Origin: Kribbella soli
GTDB taxonomy: Bacteria; Actinomycetota; Actinomycetes; Propionibacteriales; Kribbellaceae
Assembly (NCBI RefSeq): GCF_004331345.1
Contig: NZ_SJJZ01000003.1
Coordinates: 186,001 to 250,000 of the forward strand
Length of the DNA: 64,000 bases
Direction: 5' to 3'
Shown here: positions 43,749 through 51,954 of the stretch, piece after piece
Numbering within the stretch: the stretch's first letter is position 1
Layout of the letters: every line of letters starts with the position of its first letter
Notes under the pieces: model-generated
Told to the model about the DNA's origin: nothing
What the model saw: the letters and a program-made list of their open reading frames with translations, nothing else
Database searches by the model: none
Program-made: the position numbers and the translations under genes

Positions 43749-45860
43749 ATGCCGACCGCCGCCATCACCTGCCCCACCTGCCGCTCCCAGCTGCACCTGA
43801 CGATCGCGCCGGCCCCTTATCCACAGCCTTACCCACAACCCGAACTGCGCCTCCCCACCGCCCCACCCCACCTCGGCATCCATCCTCCGCCCCCTCCCCC
43901 CGCACCCCCTGTCGCACCTCCTGTCGCGCCCATCGCACCGCCTGCCGCGGCTCGTTCTACGCGGCCGGTGTCCGGGTCCCGCCCGCCGTACCCGACGACC
44001 TTCGGCGACCCCCGCCCACTCCTCCAACCACCGACCAACGAGCCGCCGAAACCTTCCAGGATCCACCGCCTGAGCCCCCAGGCCACCCTCCTCACCCTCG
44101 GCGTACTCCTCCTCCTGGCAGCAGGCGTCACCTTCCTCGCCGTCAACTGGGACAGCCTCCCGGTCGCCGCCCAGGCCGCCATCATCGGCACCCTCGCCGC
44201 CCTCTCCTTCGCCGGCTCGATCCCCGCCAGCCGCCGGGCCCTGGCCGGCACCGCCGAAGCCCTCGCCATCCTCGGCACCGGCCTGCTCACCGTCGACCTG
44301 TACGGCGCCCGCGCCCTCGGCCTGATCTCACCGACCGCCGTCGACGGCCTCACCTACAGCGCGATCGTCTTCGCGACCATCGCCGTACTCGCCCTCCTGA
44401 TGACCCGTCTCGCCCCCAAGGTCGTCACGTACGGCGTCACCACCGTCATCGCCGCCCAACTCCCGGTCCCCCTCGTCCTGATCGACCGGGCGAGCCTCCC
44501 GGTCCTCCTCGGCGCGCTCCTCGCCCAGGTCGTCAGCACGCTGTTCCTGTCCGCGAAGGGCACCGCGATCGTCCGCCGTACCGGATCCGTCACCGCAGCC
44601 ATCGTCTTCTCCGGCATCCTCGTAGCCGGCATGACCCGCACCCTCCTGGGCCTCCTGAGCACCGCCACCCTGTCCATCACGGTCGCGACCGCCGCGATCG
44701 TCTGCCTCGCCGCGGCGACCGGCATCGCGATCCTCCACAAGCGTCCACTCCCTGCGACGATCCCGGCCGGGTTCGGTGAATGCGTCTGCGCCGCAGCCGC
44801 GGCGTTCGCGGTCGCCACCACGCTCCCGCAGCTCCCCGGCCCGAGCCGCTGGTTCACCACAGCACTCGCCACCGCCCTCGCCGTCATCGAGCCCGTCGCT
44901 GCCCGCCGTACCGGCAGGGTCGCCGTCGTCCTGCACGCGGCAACCATCACCGTCGCCGCCGTCGACCTCGTGTACTGCGTGGCGGCCGACGACATCCGCC
45001 AACTCGGCTACCTCGCCGCGATCCTCGCCGTACTGGCCGTCCTCGCCGCCGTCCGCAAGCTCACCGACCCCGTCCCTACCGCCGCCGTCGCCAGCCTGAG
45101 CGCCCAGTTCGCGATCGTCCTGTTCGCCATCGACGGGTACGTCGGCACGTGGCCGGCCGCCGTCGCGCTCGCCGCCGTCGCCGCGATCGGCATCGCCGTC
45201 ACCTGCGGGTACGTCGGCAAACCGCTCGAACCAGTCCTGCTCACCACCGCCGCCTGCGCCGCCGTACTGGCCGAGATCGCCGCCGTGTCGGTATCCCCGT
45301 ACACCGCAACCGGTGTGGTCCTGACCATCGTTGCCGCCCCGCTGATTGCCTACGGCATGAACCCGCGCCGCCGCCCCACCCTGCTACAGGCCGCTCTCCT
45401 GCTCATCATCGCCAACACCGCCTTCATGCTCGGCGCCGACGCCCACAGTCTGGAGTGGTACACCGTCCCGCCCGCAGTGATCCTGCTCGCCGTCGGCATC
45501 GTTGCCTGGCGCAATCAACCCAGCTGGGTCTTCCTCGGCCCCGGCCTGATGCTCGGCCTCGCCCCCTCCGCCCTGGTCGCCGACACCACCGACAACTGGC
45601 TCCGGGCAACCCTCGTAGTAGCCGCCGCCGTCCTCCTAATCCTCATCGCCGTCCGCTACTGCCTCCAGTCCCCCTTCATCATCGGCTCCGCCGCGGTAGC
45701 CAAAATCGCCATAGCCCAGTTCCTGGAAGTAGCCCCCCTGATCCCCCGCTGGATAACCCTCGCCACCGCCGGCCTAATCCTCCTAACCACCGGAGCCACC
45801 TACGAACGCCGCCTAACCCAAGCCAAACAAGCCACCCGCTGGGTATCAAACCTCCGCTAA
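43749..45860 (+). CDS. SCO7613-type multi-pass membrane protein
   Basis: A 703-residue integral membrane protein. The N terminus has a single CPTC knuckle (residues 8-11), then a Pro-rich stretch of about 80 residues. From about residue 105 there are some 18-20 hydrophobic helices, beginning LSPQATLLTLGVLLLLAAGV and FLAVNWDSLPVAAQ. This architecture is that of the actinobacterial SCO7613 C-terminal-domain membrane proteins. The function is unknown. The helix count is by eye. It is the last clearly housekeeping-like gene before the accessory stretch. Confidence 0.78.
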   Translation: MPTAAITCPTCRSQLHLTIAPAPYPQPYPQPELRLPTAPPHLGIHPPPPPPAPPVAPPVAPIAPPAAARSTRPVSGSRPPYPTTFGDPRPLLQPPTNEPPKPSRIHRLSPQATLLTLGVLLLLAAGVTFLAVNWDSLPVAAQAAIIGTLAALSFAGSIPASRRALAGTAEALAILGTGLLTVDLYGARALGLISPTAVDGLTYSAIVFATIAVLALLMTRLAPKVVTYGVTTVIAAQLPVPLVLIDRASLPVLLGALLAQVVSTLFLSAKGTAIVRRTGSVTAAIVFSGILVAGMTRTLLGLLSTATLSITVATAAIVCLAAATGIAILHKRPLPATIPAGFGECVCAAAAAFAVATTLPQLPGPSRWFTTALATALAVIEPVAARRTGRVAVVLHAATITVAAVDLVYCVAADDIRQLGYLAAILAVLAVLAAVRKLTDPVPTAAVASLSAQFAIVLFAIDGYVGTWPAAVALAAVAAIGIAVTCGYVGKPLEPVLLTTAACAAVLAEIAAVSVSPYTATGVVLTIVAAPLIAYGMNPRRRPTLLQAALLLIIANTAFMLGADAHSLEWYTVPPAVILLAVGIVAWRNQPSWVFLGPGLMLGLAPSALVADTTDNWLRATLVVAAAVLLILIAVRYCLQSPFIIGSAAVAKIAIAQFLEVAPLIPRWITLATAGLILLTTGATYERRLTQAKQATRWVSNLR

Positions 45861-45953
45861 CTCAAGCGCTTGGCACGACGCGCGGCTGACCGGTCGCCAT
45901 CCTGCCAATTGGCGGATACTGAAATTTCTGGCGATTGTTTCACCGGGGGCACC

Positions 45954-47474
45954 ATGTCTGGCGACCACTTCTTGCCATCAGAGGCCAAGGCGCTCGTCTA
46001 CGACTTCACGGTGCTCCGGAAGAACCAAGGTCTCAAGCAATCCCGGCTGACCGAGGACCGCGCCGGCAACTTGCTCGGATCTCGTGCGGTAAGCGACTAC
46101 ATGGCGAAGCACGGCGTCGGTGATCCTGCAGCCGCCGCGATCCAGGTCGTCATCGAGTCCGTTCGCCAACTCTCGGTCCTCTCCGACCAGATCGTCGCCG
46201 ATGCCGTCCTCGGCTTGGGACTCTTCCTCACCGAATACACCGACCAACACGTACAGCCGCCAGTCATCCGGACCCTCGAGACCGCCGACCTGGGCGACCG
46301 GCGGGACTCGCTGCGCAACCATTGGCACCACCTGCACCAGGCCGTCGGCGCCAGTGCCCCCGAAACACCCGGCGACCGCTACCTCCGCGACACCATCGAG
46401 CCACGGATCTTCCGCGACCTGGCCATGTTGATCACCGGCTCCGCTGACGACCATGCGATGACCGGCCCGATCACCACGGCCCCAAGGACGCTGCCGGAGG
46501 GCGCCCGTACGTCGTCACCAGGCAAGGTCGTGGTCGTCGGCGGGGTCGCCATGGATCACGTCTTCCACAGCGAAGCCGTACCGCTGCCCGAGACGTCCGT
46601 CCGAGCCACCGACCATGCCCGGTCACCTGGCGGCAAAGGTCTGAGTCAGGCGGTCGCGGCCGCTCGTCTCGGCCTTGAAGTCGTGCTGATCGCCGCCTGC
46701 GGCGACGACGAGGACGGTACGACGATCAAGCAGTATCTGGAAGACGAACGCGTCGACACCTCCATGATGAAGATCGTCCGAAACGAGACAACGCCTCAGA
46801 CCGCAGTGATTGAGTTCCCCGATGCCGAGAGCGCCGCAGTCGTCTGGCACAACGAGAACGCGGTCAGCCTGAACACGCAAGACGTGCACCGATATCGCGC
46901 CGTACTCGCAGCCTCCGACGCCGTACTGCTGACGTTCGAGATCCCGCAGGATGTGCTCTCCAGCACGCTGAACCTCGTGACCGGGATGGGTCCGGAGCGA
47001 CCCGTCACTGTCGTCACGCCCGGGCAGCCATACGACACAGGCCCGCCGTCCGGTCAGGCATTCGCTCAGATCGACTACTTGGTCGCCCACAGCTGGGAGC
47101 TTCGGCGGCTGAGCTATTACACCCCTGGCAGACAAGCCTCGAACCACCTCGGTGAGAACTTCCTCCGCCTAGGCGTGAAGTCGGTCTGCGTCCTTGGCAA
47201 CCGAGGCGGAACCATCTACTCCCACAACGCCCCCCAAAGGTCGATCACTCCCCCGCCGTCGATGCTGAAGGAATCCTCCATCACGAGAGATCTCTTCTGC
47301 GCGGCGCTGGTCGCCCGACTCGTCGAGGACCGGTCCCTCACCGACGACGCCGTCCGCTGGGCAACGGCCGCAATGGCCAGTTTCACGGAGGACTACGCCA
47401 ACGCCCGCACCTTCCCCGACCGCAACCGCATAGAACAGATGCTCCGCGTCTTCCCCGGCGAAACCTGGCGATGA
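45954..47474 (+). CDS. PfkB-like protein with N-terminal helical domain, copy 1
   Basis: A 506-residue two-domain protein. Residues 1-165 are an all-helical domain I do not recognise (LVYDFTVLRKNQGLKQSRLT, SDQIVADAVLGLGLF, HWHHLHQAVG). Residues 190-506 are a ribokinase/PfkB fold: VVVVGGVAMDHV, SPGGKGLSQAVAAARLG and TVVTPGQPY. The last PfkB signature, normally DTxGAGD, reads ESSITRD (440-446). The catalytic Asp stays, but the GAG anion hole is ITR. It may bind rather than phosphorylate a sugar or nucleoside, or have changed substrate. A close paralogue follows 25 bp downstream. Regulatory function is possible and unproven. Confidence 0.8.
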   Translation: MSGDHFLPSEAKALVYDFTVLRKNQGLKQSRLTEDRAGNLLGSRAVSDYMAKHGVGDPAAAAIQVVIESVRQLSVLSDQIVADAVLGLGLFLTEYTDQHVQPPVIRTLETADLGDRRDSLRNHWHHLHQAVGASAPETPGDRYLRDTIEPRIFRDLAMLITGSADDHAMTGPITTAPRTLPEGARTSSPGKVVVVGGVAMDHVFHSEAVPLPETSVRATDHARSPGGKGLSQAVAAARLGLEVVLIAACGDDEDGTTIKQYLEDERVDTSMMKIVRNETTPQTAVIEFPDAESAAVVWHNENAVSLNTQDVHRYRAVLAASDAVLLTFEIPQDVLSSTLNLVTGMGPERPVTVVTPGQPYDTGPPSGQAFAQIDYLVAHSWELRRLSYYTPGRQASNHLGENFLRLGVKSVCVLGNRGGTIYSHNAPQRSITPPPSMLKESSITRDLFCAALVARLVEDRSLTDDAVRWATAAMASFTEDYANARTFPDRNRIEQMLRVFPGETWR

Positions 47475-47499
47475 CTCCAACTCTCCCTTGGCGGGTCAG

Positions 47500-49014
47500 A
47501 TGTCCGATCACTTCACCTCGCGATCACCCGAGGTAGCCCCACTCGTCTCGGTGTTCATCGCCCTGAGGAAGAACGAGGGTTTGACCGCGCAGCGCCTTGC
47601 AATCAGCCGGGCGCAGCCGCTTCTCCACCTGCCGATGGTTCGCGATCGAGCCGAACGGACCGGGGAAGACTCGGCAGTGGCAGCCGTCGATCTGGTCCGT
47701 GACCATGTGCGCGGCTTGGACAATCTGACCGACAGGATCATTGCCGACGCGGCACTTGGATTGGGCAGCTTTGCTGACGTGTACCGGTCAGGCGGGCTCC
47801 CGGCCAACATCCTCCACAAGCTCGAATCCGGGGACCTCGGAGTCAGACGCGCAGTAGTGCTGTCGTACTGGGTGGATCTTCATCAGGCATTGGCGGGGTC
47901 CGACTTCGCCGGCGCACCGGAAGCGCCAAGCGATCGCAGTCTCCGCGGGCGAGCCGAAGACGAGGTGTTCGAGCGGCTCGCCGTCCAACTACTCACTGCA
48001 TCGCACTTGCACATCTCTCAGCGGACATCTGATCTCACGGCGACCGCGGCAGTCGTGTCCGAAGCCTGGCCGAAGCCGATCGGTCGTGTGATTGTCGTCG
48101 GCGGCGTGACGATCGATCATGTCTGGCGAGTCGACCGTCCACCCGATCTCGAGACCTCGCGGATCGCCACTGGCTACAGTCGAGCTCCGGGCGGCAAAGG
48201 CCTCAGCCAGGCAGTGGCAGTTGCTCGTCTCGGCTTCGACATTGCCCTGCTCGCCGCAGTCGGAAAGGACCAGGAGGGCCAGGAGATCCTCGACCACCTG
48301 GAGCTCGAGGGCATCGATCGATCCTTGATCAGGGCTGTGCCCAACGCGACGACACCAGCCACGGGCATCTTCGAGCGACCGCTCGGTGAGAGCGCCGCAG
48401 CCGTGTGGCGCGGTCCTTTGGGGCTGGACAGCCGCCACCTCGATCGGCACGCCAAAGCTCTGTCAAGCTGTGCAGCTCTCCTGCTGACCTTTGAGGTTCC
48501 GCTGCCCATTCTTCATCGGACGCTGGACCTGGCTGCGGGTCGGCCCGACGAACGTCCCGTCATCATCGTCACACCAGGTCAGCCCTACCCTGACGCCGAG
48601 CTGCCACGGGACACCTTGCGCCAGATCGACTACTTGGTGGCGCGCCCTTGGGAGCTGGAACGTTACGCTCGATCGGCGGATGCACGGTACGACCCACAGT
48701 TGATCAGCAACGAACTCCTGAAGCAGGGTCTGAAGGCACTCTGCGTACTCGGCACGCGAGGCGGCACCGTCTACCTGTCCGCCGGCGACTCGATCGACAT
48801 CCCGTCTACGTCATCGGTCATCAAAGAGTCGTCGATCACGCGTGACGCGTTCTGCGCCGCCCTCGCGACAGGCCTACTTGAACGACGTCCCCTCGCCGAC
48901 GCCGTTCGCTGGGCAGCAGCCGCAATGGCCGCGGTATCCGCGGACTACTTGAAATCGCCTTCACCACCGTTGCGAGCCCGTGTCGACGCGATGTACCAGA
49001 AATACTTCGCCTGA
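47500..49014 (+). CDS. PfkB-like protein with N-terminal helical domain, copy 2
   Basis: A 504-residue tandem paralogue of the preceding gene, same domain order. The N-terminal helical domain shows LVSVFIALRKNEGLTAQRLA, TDRIIADAALGLGSFADVY and LSYWVDLHQAL. The PfkB half shows VIVVGGVTIDHVW, APGGKGLSQAVAVARLG, IIVTPGQPY and LGTRGGTVYL. The final motif again reads ESSITRD in place of DTxGAGD, so the change was present before duplication and is kept by selection or descent. The ATG at 47500 matches the MSDHF start of copy 1. The sugar or nucleoside bound is unknown. Confidence 0.8.
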   Translation: MSDHFTSRSPEVAPLVSVFIALRKNEGLTAQRLAISRAQPLLHLPMVRDRAERTGEDSAVAAVDLVRDHVRGLDNLTDRIIADAALGLGSFADVYRSGGLPANILHKLESGDLGVRRAVVLSYWVDLHQALAGSDFAGAPEAPSDRSLRGRAEDEVFERLAVQLLTASHLHISQRTSDLTATAAVVSEAWPKPIGRVIVVGGVTIDHVWRVDRPPDLETSRIATGYSRAPGGKGLSQAVAVARLGFDIALLAAVGKDQEGQEILDHLELEGIDRSLIRAVPNATTPATGIFERPLGESAAAVWRGPLGLDSRHLDRHAKALSSCAALLLTFEVPLPILHRTLDLAAGRPDERPVIIVTPGQPYPDAELPRDTLRQIDYLVARPWELERYARSADARYDPQLISNELLKQGLKALCVLGTRGGTVYLSAGDSIDIPSTSSVIKESSITRDAFCAALATGLLERRPLADAVRWAAAAMAAVSADYLKSPSPPLRARVDAMYQKYFA

Positions 49015-49238
49015 GCCTGTTGCCGATCGGCATGATTCGGACCGCGAGGACAGCAGATACTCCGCCGGCAGGTGCCAATATGCTTTCCGGATTCCGCTCG
49101 CCGGAGTAGAAGGCCGCTCGGTGATTGCCAATGTTCGGGCTATCGCAGCCAAAAGGCCCGGGTTGCACTGGTGATGGGAGGAACCTCCCGGAGCGCTGCG
49201 CAGGGCAGGTACGCTCGAGTTCAGAATCGAGGCTCACC

Positions 49239-49451
49239 ATGGCCGGAAGTCAAGCAGTCGCACTGATGTTCATCATCGTCATCGCGTACTACCTGGCCAG
49301 CTGCTGGAGGCAGTTGGTCTTCCTCTTGGCCGTCGTAGTGATCTCCATCTTCGGATTCGGGATCTTCATGCTGGATCAGCTGTTGAACGGCGAGCCGCCC
49401 ACTCAGGGTGACCAGTTCGTGAAGACCGAGACCAACTCCCACCAACGCTGA
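49239..49451 (+). CDS. Small two-helix membrane protein
   Basis: A 70-residue protein. After MAGSQA, almost 45 residues are hydrophobic, in two blocks (VALMFIIVIAYYLASC and QLVFLLAVVVISIFGFGIFM) separated by WR. A polar tail of 23 residues follows. GAGG lies seven bases before the ATG at 49239. It could be a membrane hairpin or a single long helix. No family recognised. It lies between PfkB-like copy 2 and the wreck of copy 3 on the same strand. Confidence 0.6.
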   Translation: MAGSQAVALMFIIVIAYYLASCWRQLVFLLAVVVISIFGFGIFMLDQLLNGEPPTQGDQFVKTETNSHQR

Positions 49452-49500
49452 CGGTTGGCCGCGGTTCGCCGCGGCCAACCACCGACGGGGGTAGCAACGT

Positions 49501-50006
49501 GAACGAAGTGAATTCGTCCAACCAACTCCAGGCGCTTTTCTGAACATTCTGATGAAATTGCGGTCGACGGCAGCGGAGTCCAGTGCCCTGGCAGTAATCG
49601 TGCAACGCGTCCACGAACTGCACACGACAGACCGAGTCGTTATCGACGCGGCACTGGGCTTGGGATTGTTTGCCGAGCGGTACGCACAGTCCGGGGATCA
49701 GCGAGCAGACCATACAGCGGCTCTCGGACAAGGAGCTCGGCCGGCGGCACCCGCTTCTGGAGAACTGGCACACCCTTCACGGGGCGCTCGCCGACATTGC
49801 AGGAGCGCCGCCAGTAGGCAGAGTTCCAAGCGAGAGTGATCTCGCCGACACAATCGAGCTGGCTGCACTTCGGGATCTGGCTTGGCAGTTCTCCCGGCGC
49901 GATCATGCGATGTCGTGTGCGATCGCCGAACTATCAGCTCAACGTCTCCCTGCCGTCAACGGACCGGATCGAGGCGATGCTCGCGGCGGCTTCCGTCAGG
50001 GATTAG
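49501..50006 (+). pseudogene. Degenerate third copy of the PfkB-like gene
   Basis: Three reading frames in order match the two intact copies. Frame one gives AAESSALAVIVQRVHELHTT and DRVVIDAALGLGLFAERY. Near 49690 a one-base insertion moves the match to frame two (ISEQTIQRLSDKELGRR, ENWHTLHGALADIAGAPP, LAALRDLAWQFSRRDHAM). Then about 300 codons of the kinase domain are missing, and frame three gives NYQLNVSLPSTDRIEAML and a stop at 50004-50006, matching the C-terminal tails (DYANARTFPDRNRIEQML in copy 1). The first 40 codons are also eroded. It cannot encode a working protein. Confidence 0.8.
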
Positions 50007-50014
50007 TTCAGTGA

Positions 50015-50992
50015 TCACCGGCGCAGGCGCGGTAGCTGGTCGAGCGGAACAGGGTCGGTCGAACCTCGGAGACGGCAGCAGTAGATCGACGAGTCGAGCA
50101 GCGCTGCCTTACTGACCTCGAGCCGCACCCCGAGTCGCTCATGCAGGTCATGTCGGCTCGCGGAGCCGAACTCCAGGCGTAGTTGCCGAGGGCTTACATA
50201 CTGCCGATACAGGTAGAGGTAGGGCCGCGGCCTGACGCGCAACCATTCCTGCCAATTGGCAGCCCGATAACTCGTACCGGTGAACCCCAAGTTGGGATCC
50301 ACCGTAGTGACCAGAAGACTCGCGTCGCGCCGTTCACGTCGGAACCAGCGCCGTACCTCAGCCAACAGCCTCGAGATCGCGTTGTGCGGCGCCACCTGGA
50401 ACGAGTAGACCCGCGAGATGTCCCACACCTCCTCCAGCAGAACGCCGTACCGCTGCTCGAGCGCGCCGCCCAAACGCTGCCAGTCCAACGGCGTTGCGCT
50501 GCACAGTGCAACAGGCAACCCGCTTGATCGATCCACCAATGCGAAGTTCACCGAACCCGGTCGTGCGCTCCTGAGGTAGTGCATGTGGGTGAAGACAGCG
50601 AACGCCTTGTCATCGTCATACACGACGAACCTGAGGTCATCGAGCCTGCGGATTCCGCCGCTCGGCACGAGTCCACGAATCGCGGCGATATCGGCCGACA
50701 AGTGTCGGGCACTCCGGATTGCCTCTGCCAGCGCCAAGCGCCGCCCTACGGTCCCATCCGGTCGAGCGACGCGAGGGAGATGCAATCTGGTCCGTACCGC
50801 GAGCCCTCGCGGCTCGACGTCACGACGCCCCGCGACCTTCGACACCACATCCAGAAACCCGGATATCGGCTGCCGGCATTCGGCCAAGGTCAGCCCCACA
50901 GGCAACAGCGCAAGCAAGTCGCCGGCAACGTCCCGCCTGACATCTGACAAACGCGCTTCCATCCCTACCTGGAGCCACCAACCCAAGGACAT
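50015..50992 (-). CDS. Mom/DruA-like GNAT-fold protein
   Basis: A 325-residue protein. The middle and C-terminal parts resemble phage Mom (DNA adenine modification) and DruA (DUF4338, Druantia defence): WDISRVYSFQVAPHNAISRL, then TVDPNLGFTGTSYRAANWQ, a Tyr-rich strand (RPYLYLYRQYVSPRQLRLEF) and the basic C terminus. Residues 1-110 fit the helical N-terminal part of DruA-like proteins. This match is by eye, without a search. The start could be the ATG at 50962. It lies 18 bp after the Cys-His-Asp gene on the same strand, so the two form a unit. Confidence 0.65.
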   Translation of the reverse strand: MSLGWWLQVGMEARLSDVRRDVAGDLLALLPVGLTLAECRQPISGFLDVVSKVAGRRDVEPRGLAVRTRLHLPRVARPDGTVGRRLALAEAIRSARHLSADIAAIRGLVPSGGIRRLDDLRFVVYDDDKAFAVFTHMHYLRSARPGSVNFALVDRSSGLPVALCSATPLDWQRLGGALEQRYGVLLEEVWDISRVYSFQVAPHNAISRLLAEVRRWFRRERRDASLLVTTVDPNLGFTGTSYRAANWQEWLRVRPRPYLYLYRQYVSPRQLRLEFGSASRHDLHERLGVRLEVSKAALLDSSIYCCRLRGSTDPVPLDQLPRLRR

Positions 50993-51010
50993 GGTACTCG
51001 GGATCAGACT

Positions 51011-51682
51011 TCACCGCCGCGTGAGCACTGCGGTCCAATCTCTGCGGACGGCCGTGGCATCAACAAGGATCTTGTAACGCTGCCAGACGTCGTCGGCACG
51101 TAGATGACGGAAGCGCATTCGGCCCTCACTTTGGTAGTCGATCGACTCATCCAGAAGTCTCTGGTGCGGTGCGCAGAGAACCTGCCTTGGGTCTGGATGC
51201 CCGAGCTGATCGAAGGTCAGATCGATCACCAATCTCCTTGTTGAACTGCCGATCTCGACCCAGCAGTGGGCCGCTGATGTCCCACGACGGCCATCGTCGA
51301 AGATGACGTGTCCAACGCAATATGTGGCACGCAATCGTTGGTGCCAACTCAACCTCGGGATGAGCCAGGCGGAACTGACGCCGCATTGCCCGAAAGAAGG
51401 CGAGGTGCTGCTCTGCAGGCTCTGCAGAGACGGTTGGTAACAGGTCACCTCTGACCATGTCTTGGCCAAAACGTCGCGGTATCCCCGCAGCCGCTTACTC
51501 AATTTCCAGGCACGCAGAAAGACGGCCGTTTGCTGCGCGCCTTCTTGTTCGAGGAGGGCGCGGAGCACGCGGACTCGATGTGTCGTAGTGGCCAGCAGGT
51601 CGCGATCGGCGAGCAGTCGGGTCAGGCCGGATGACCGCTGGGCGGCAGCACTCTTTACCCGTGCACGATCGATGAGTCTCAT
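51011..51682 (-). CDS. Possible transglutaminase/papain-fold protein with Cys-His-Asp triad
   Basis: A 223-residue protein I do not recognise by family. After a basic helical N terminus, a pattern typical of transglutaminase-like or papain-like enzymes appears: Cys100 in SFGQCGVSSAWL, His139 in TSAAHCWVEIG and Asp154 in RRLVIDLTFDQ. These could be the catalytic triad of a peptidase, amidase or acyl transferase. GGAG lies eight bases before the ATG. It is the first gene of a two-gene unit with the Mom/DruA-like protein. The triad is inferred from spacing only. Confidence 0.6.
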   Translation of the reverse strand: MRLIDRARVKSAAAQRSSGLTRLLADRDLLATTTHRVRVLRALLEQEGAQQTAVFLRAWKLSKRLRGYRDVLAKTWSEVTCYQPSLQSLQSSTSPSFGQCGVSSAWLIPRLSWHQRLRATYCVGHVIFDDGRRGTSAAHCWVEIGSSTRRLVIDLTFDQLGHPDPRQVLCAPHQRLLDESIDYQSEGRMRFRHLRADDVWQRYKILVDATAVRRDWTAVLTRR

Positions 51683-51954
51683 TCCGCCGACTCCGTCCGT
51701 CCGATCAAGCGACCGGTCACTCGGGAGCGTAAGCCAACGTAACCTAGCGTGTAAAAGTCGACACTCTCAGTAATGAACAGTTAAACTCAGTAGAGCAGGC
51801 TGACGCGACATAGGCGTCAATACTGCCTGACGAGCGTTCCGGTGTACGCACGAGTATCCTCAGCCGGCGGTTGCACGAGGCAAATGCATGAGCCATTTGA
51901 GCCGCTGTGGCGAAATCTTGGCAGGTCGTTGGTAGCAAGAGGATCTCTGCTGGA

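Noticed and set aside
49552..50014. Two separate short genes of 95 and 114 codons
   Set aside because: Their translations are consecutive pieces of the same N-terminal domain found in the two upstream PfkB-like genes, in different frames. They are better read as one pseudogene.
45901..50262. The sequence CCTGCCAATTGG at 45901 upstream of PfkB-like copy 1 and again at 50248
   Set aside because: The second copy lies inside the coding part of the Mom/DruA-like gene, so a shared operator is unlikely. Two 14-base palindrome-like matches could be chance.
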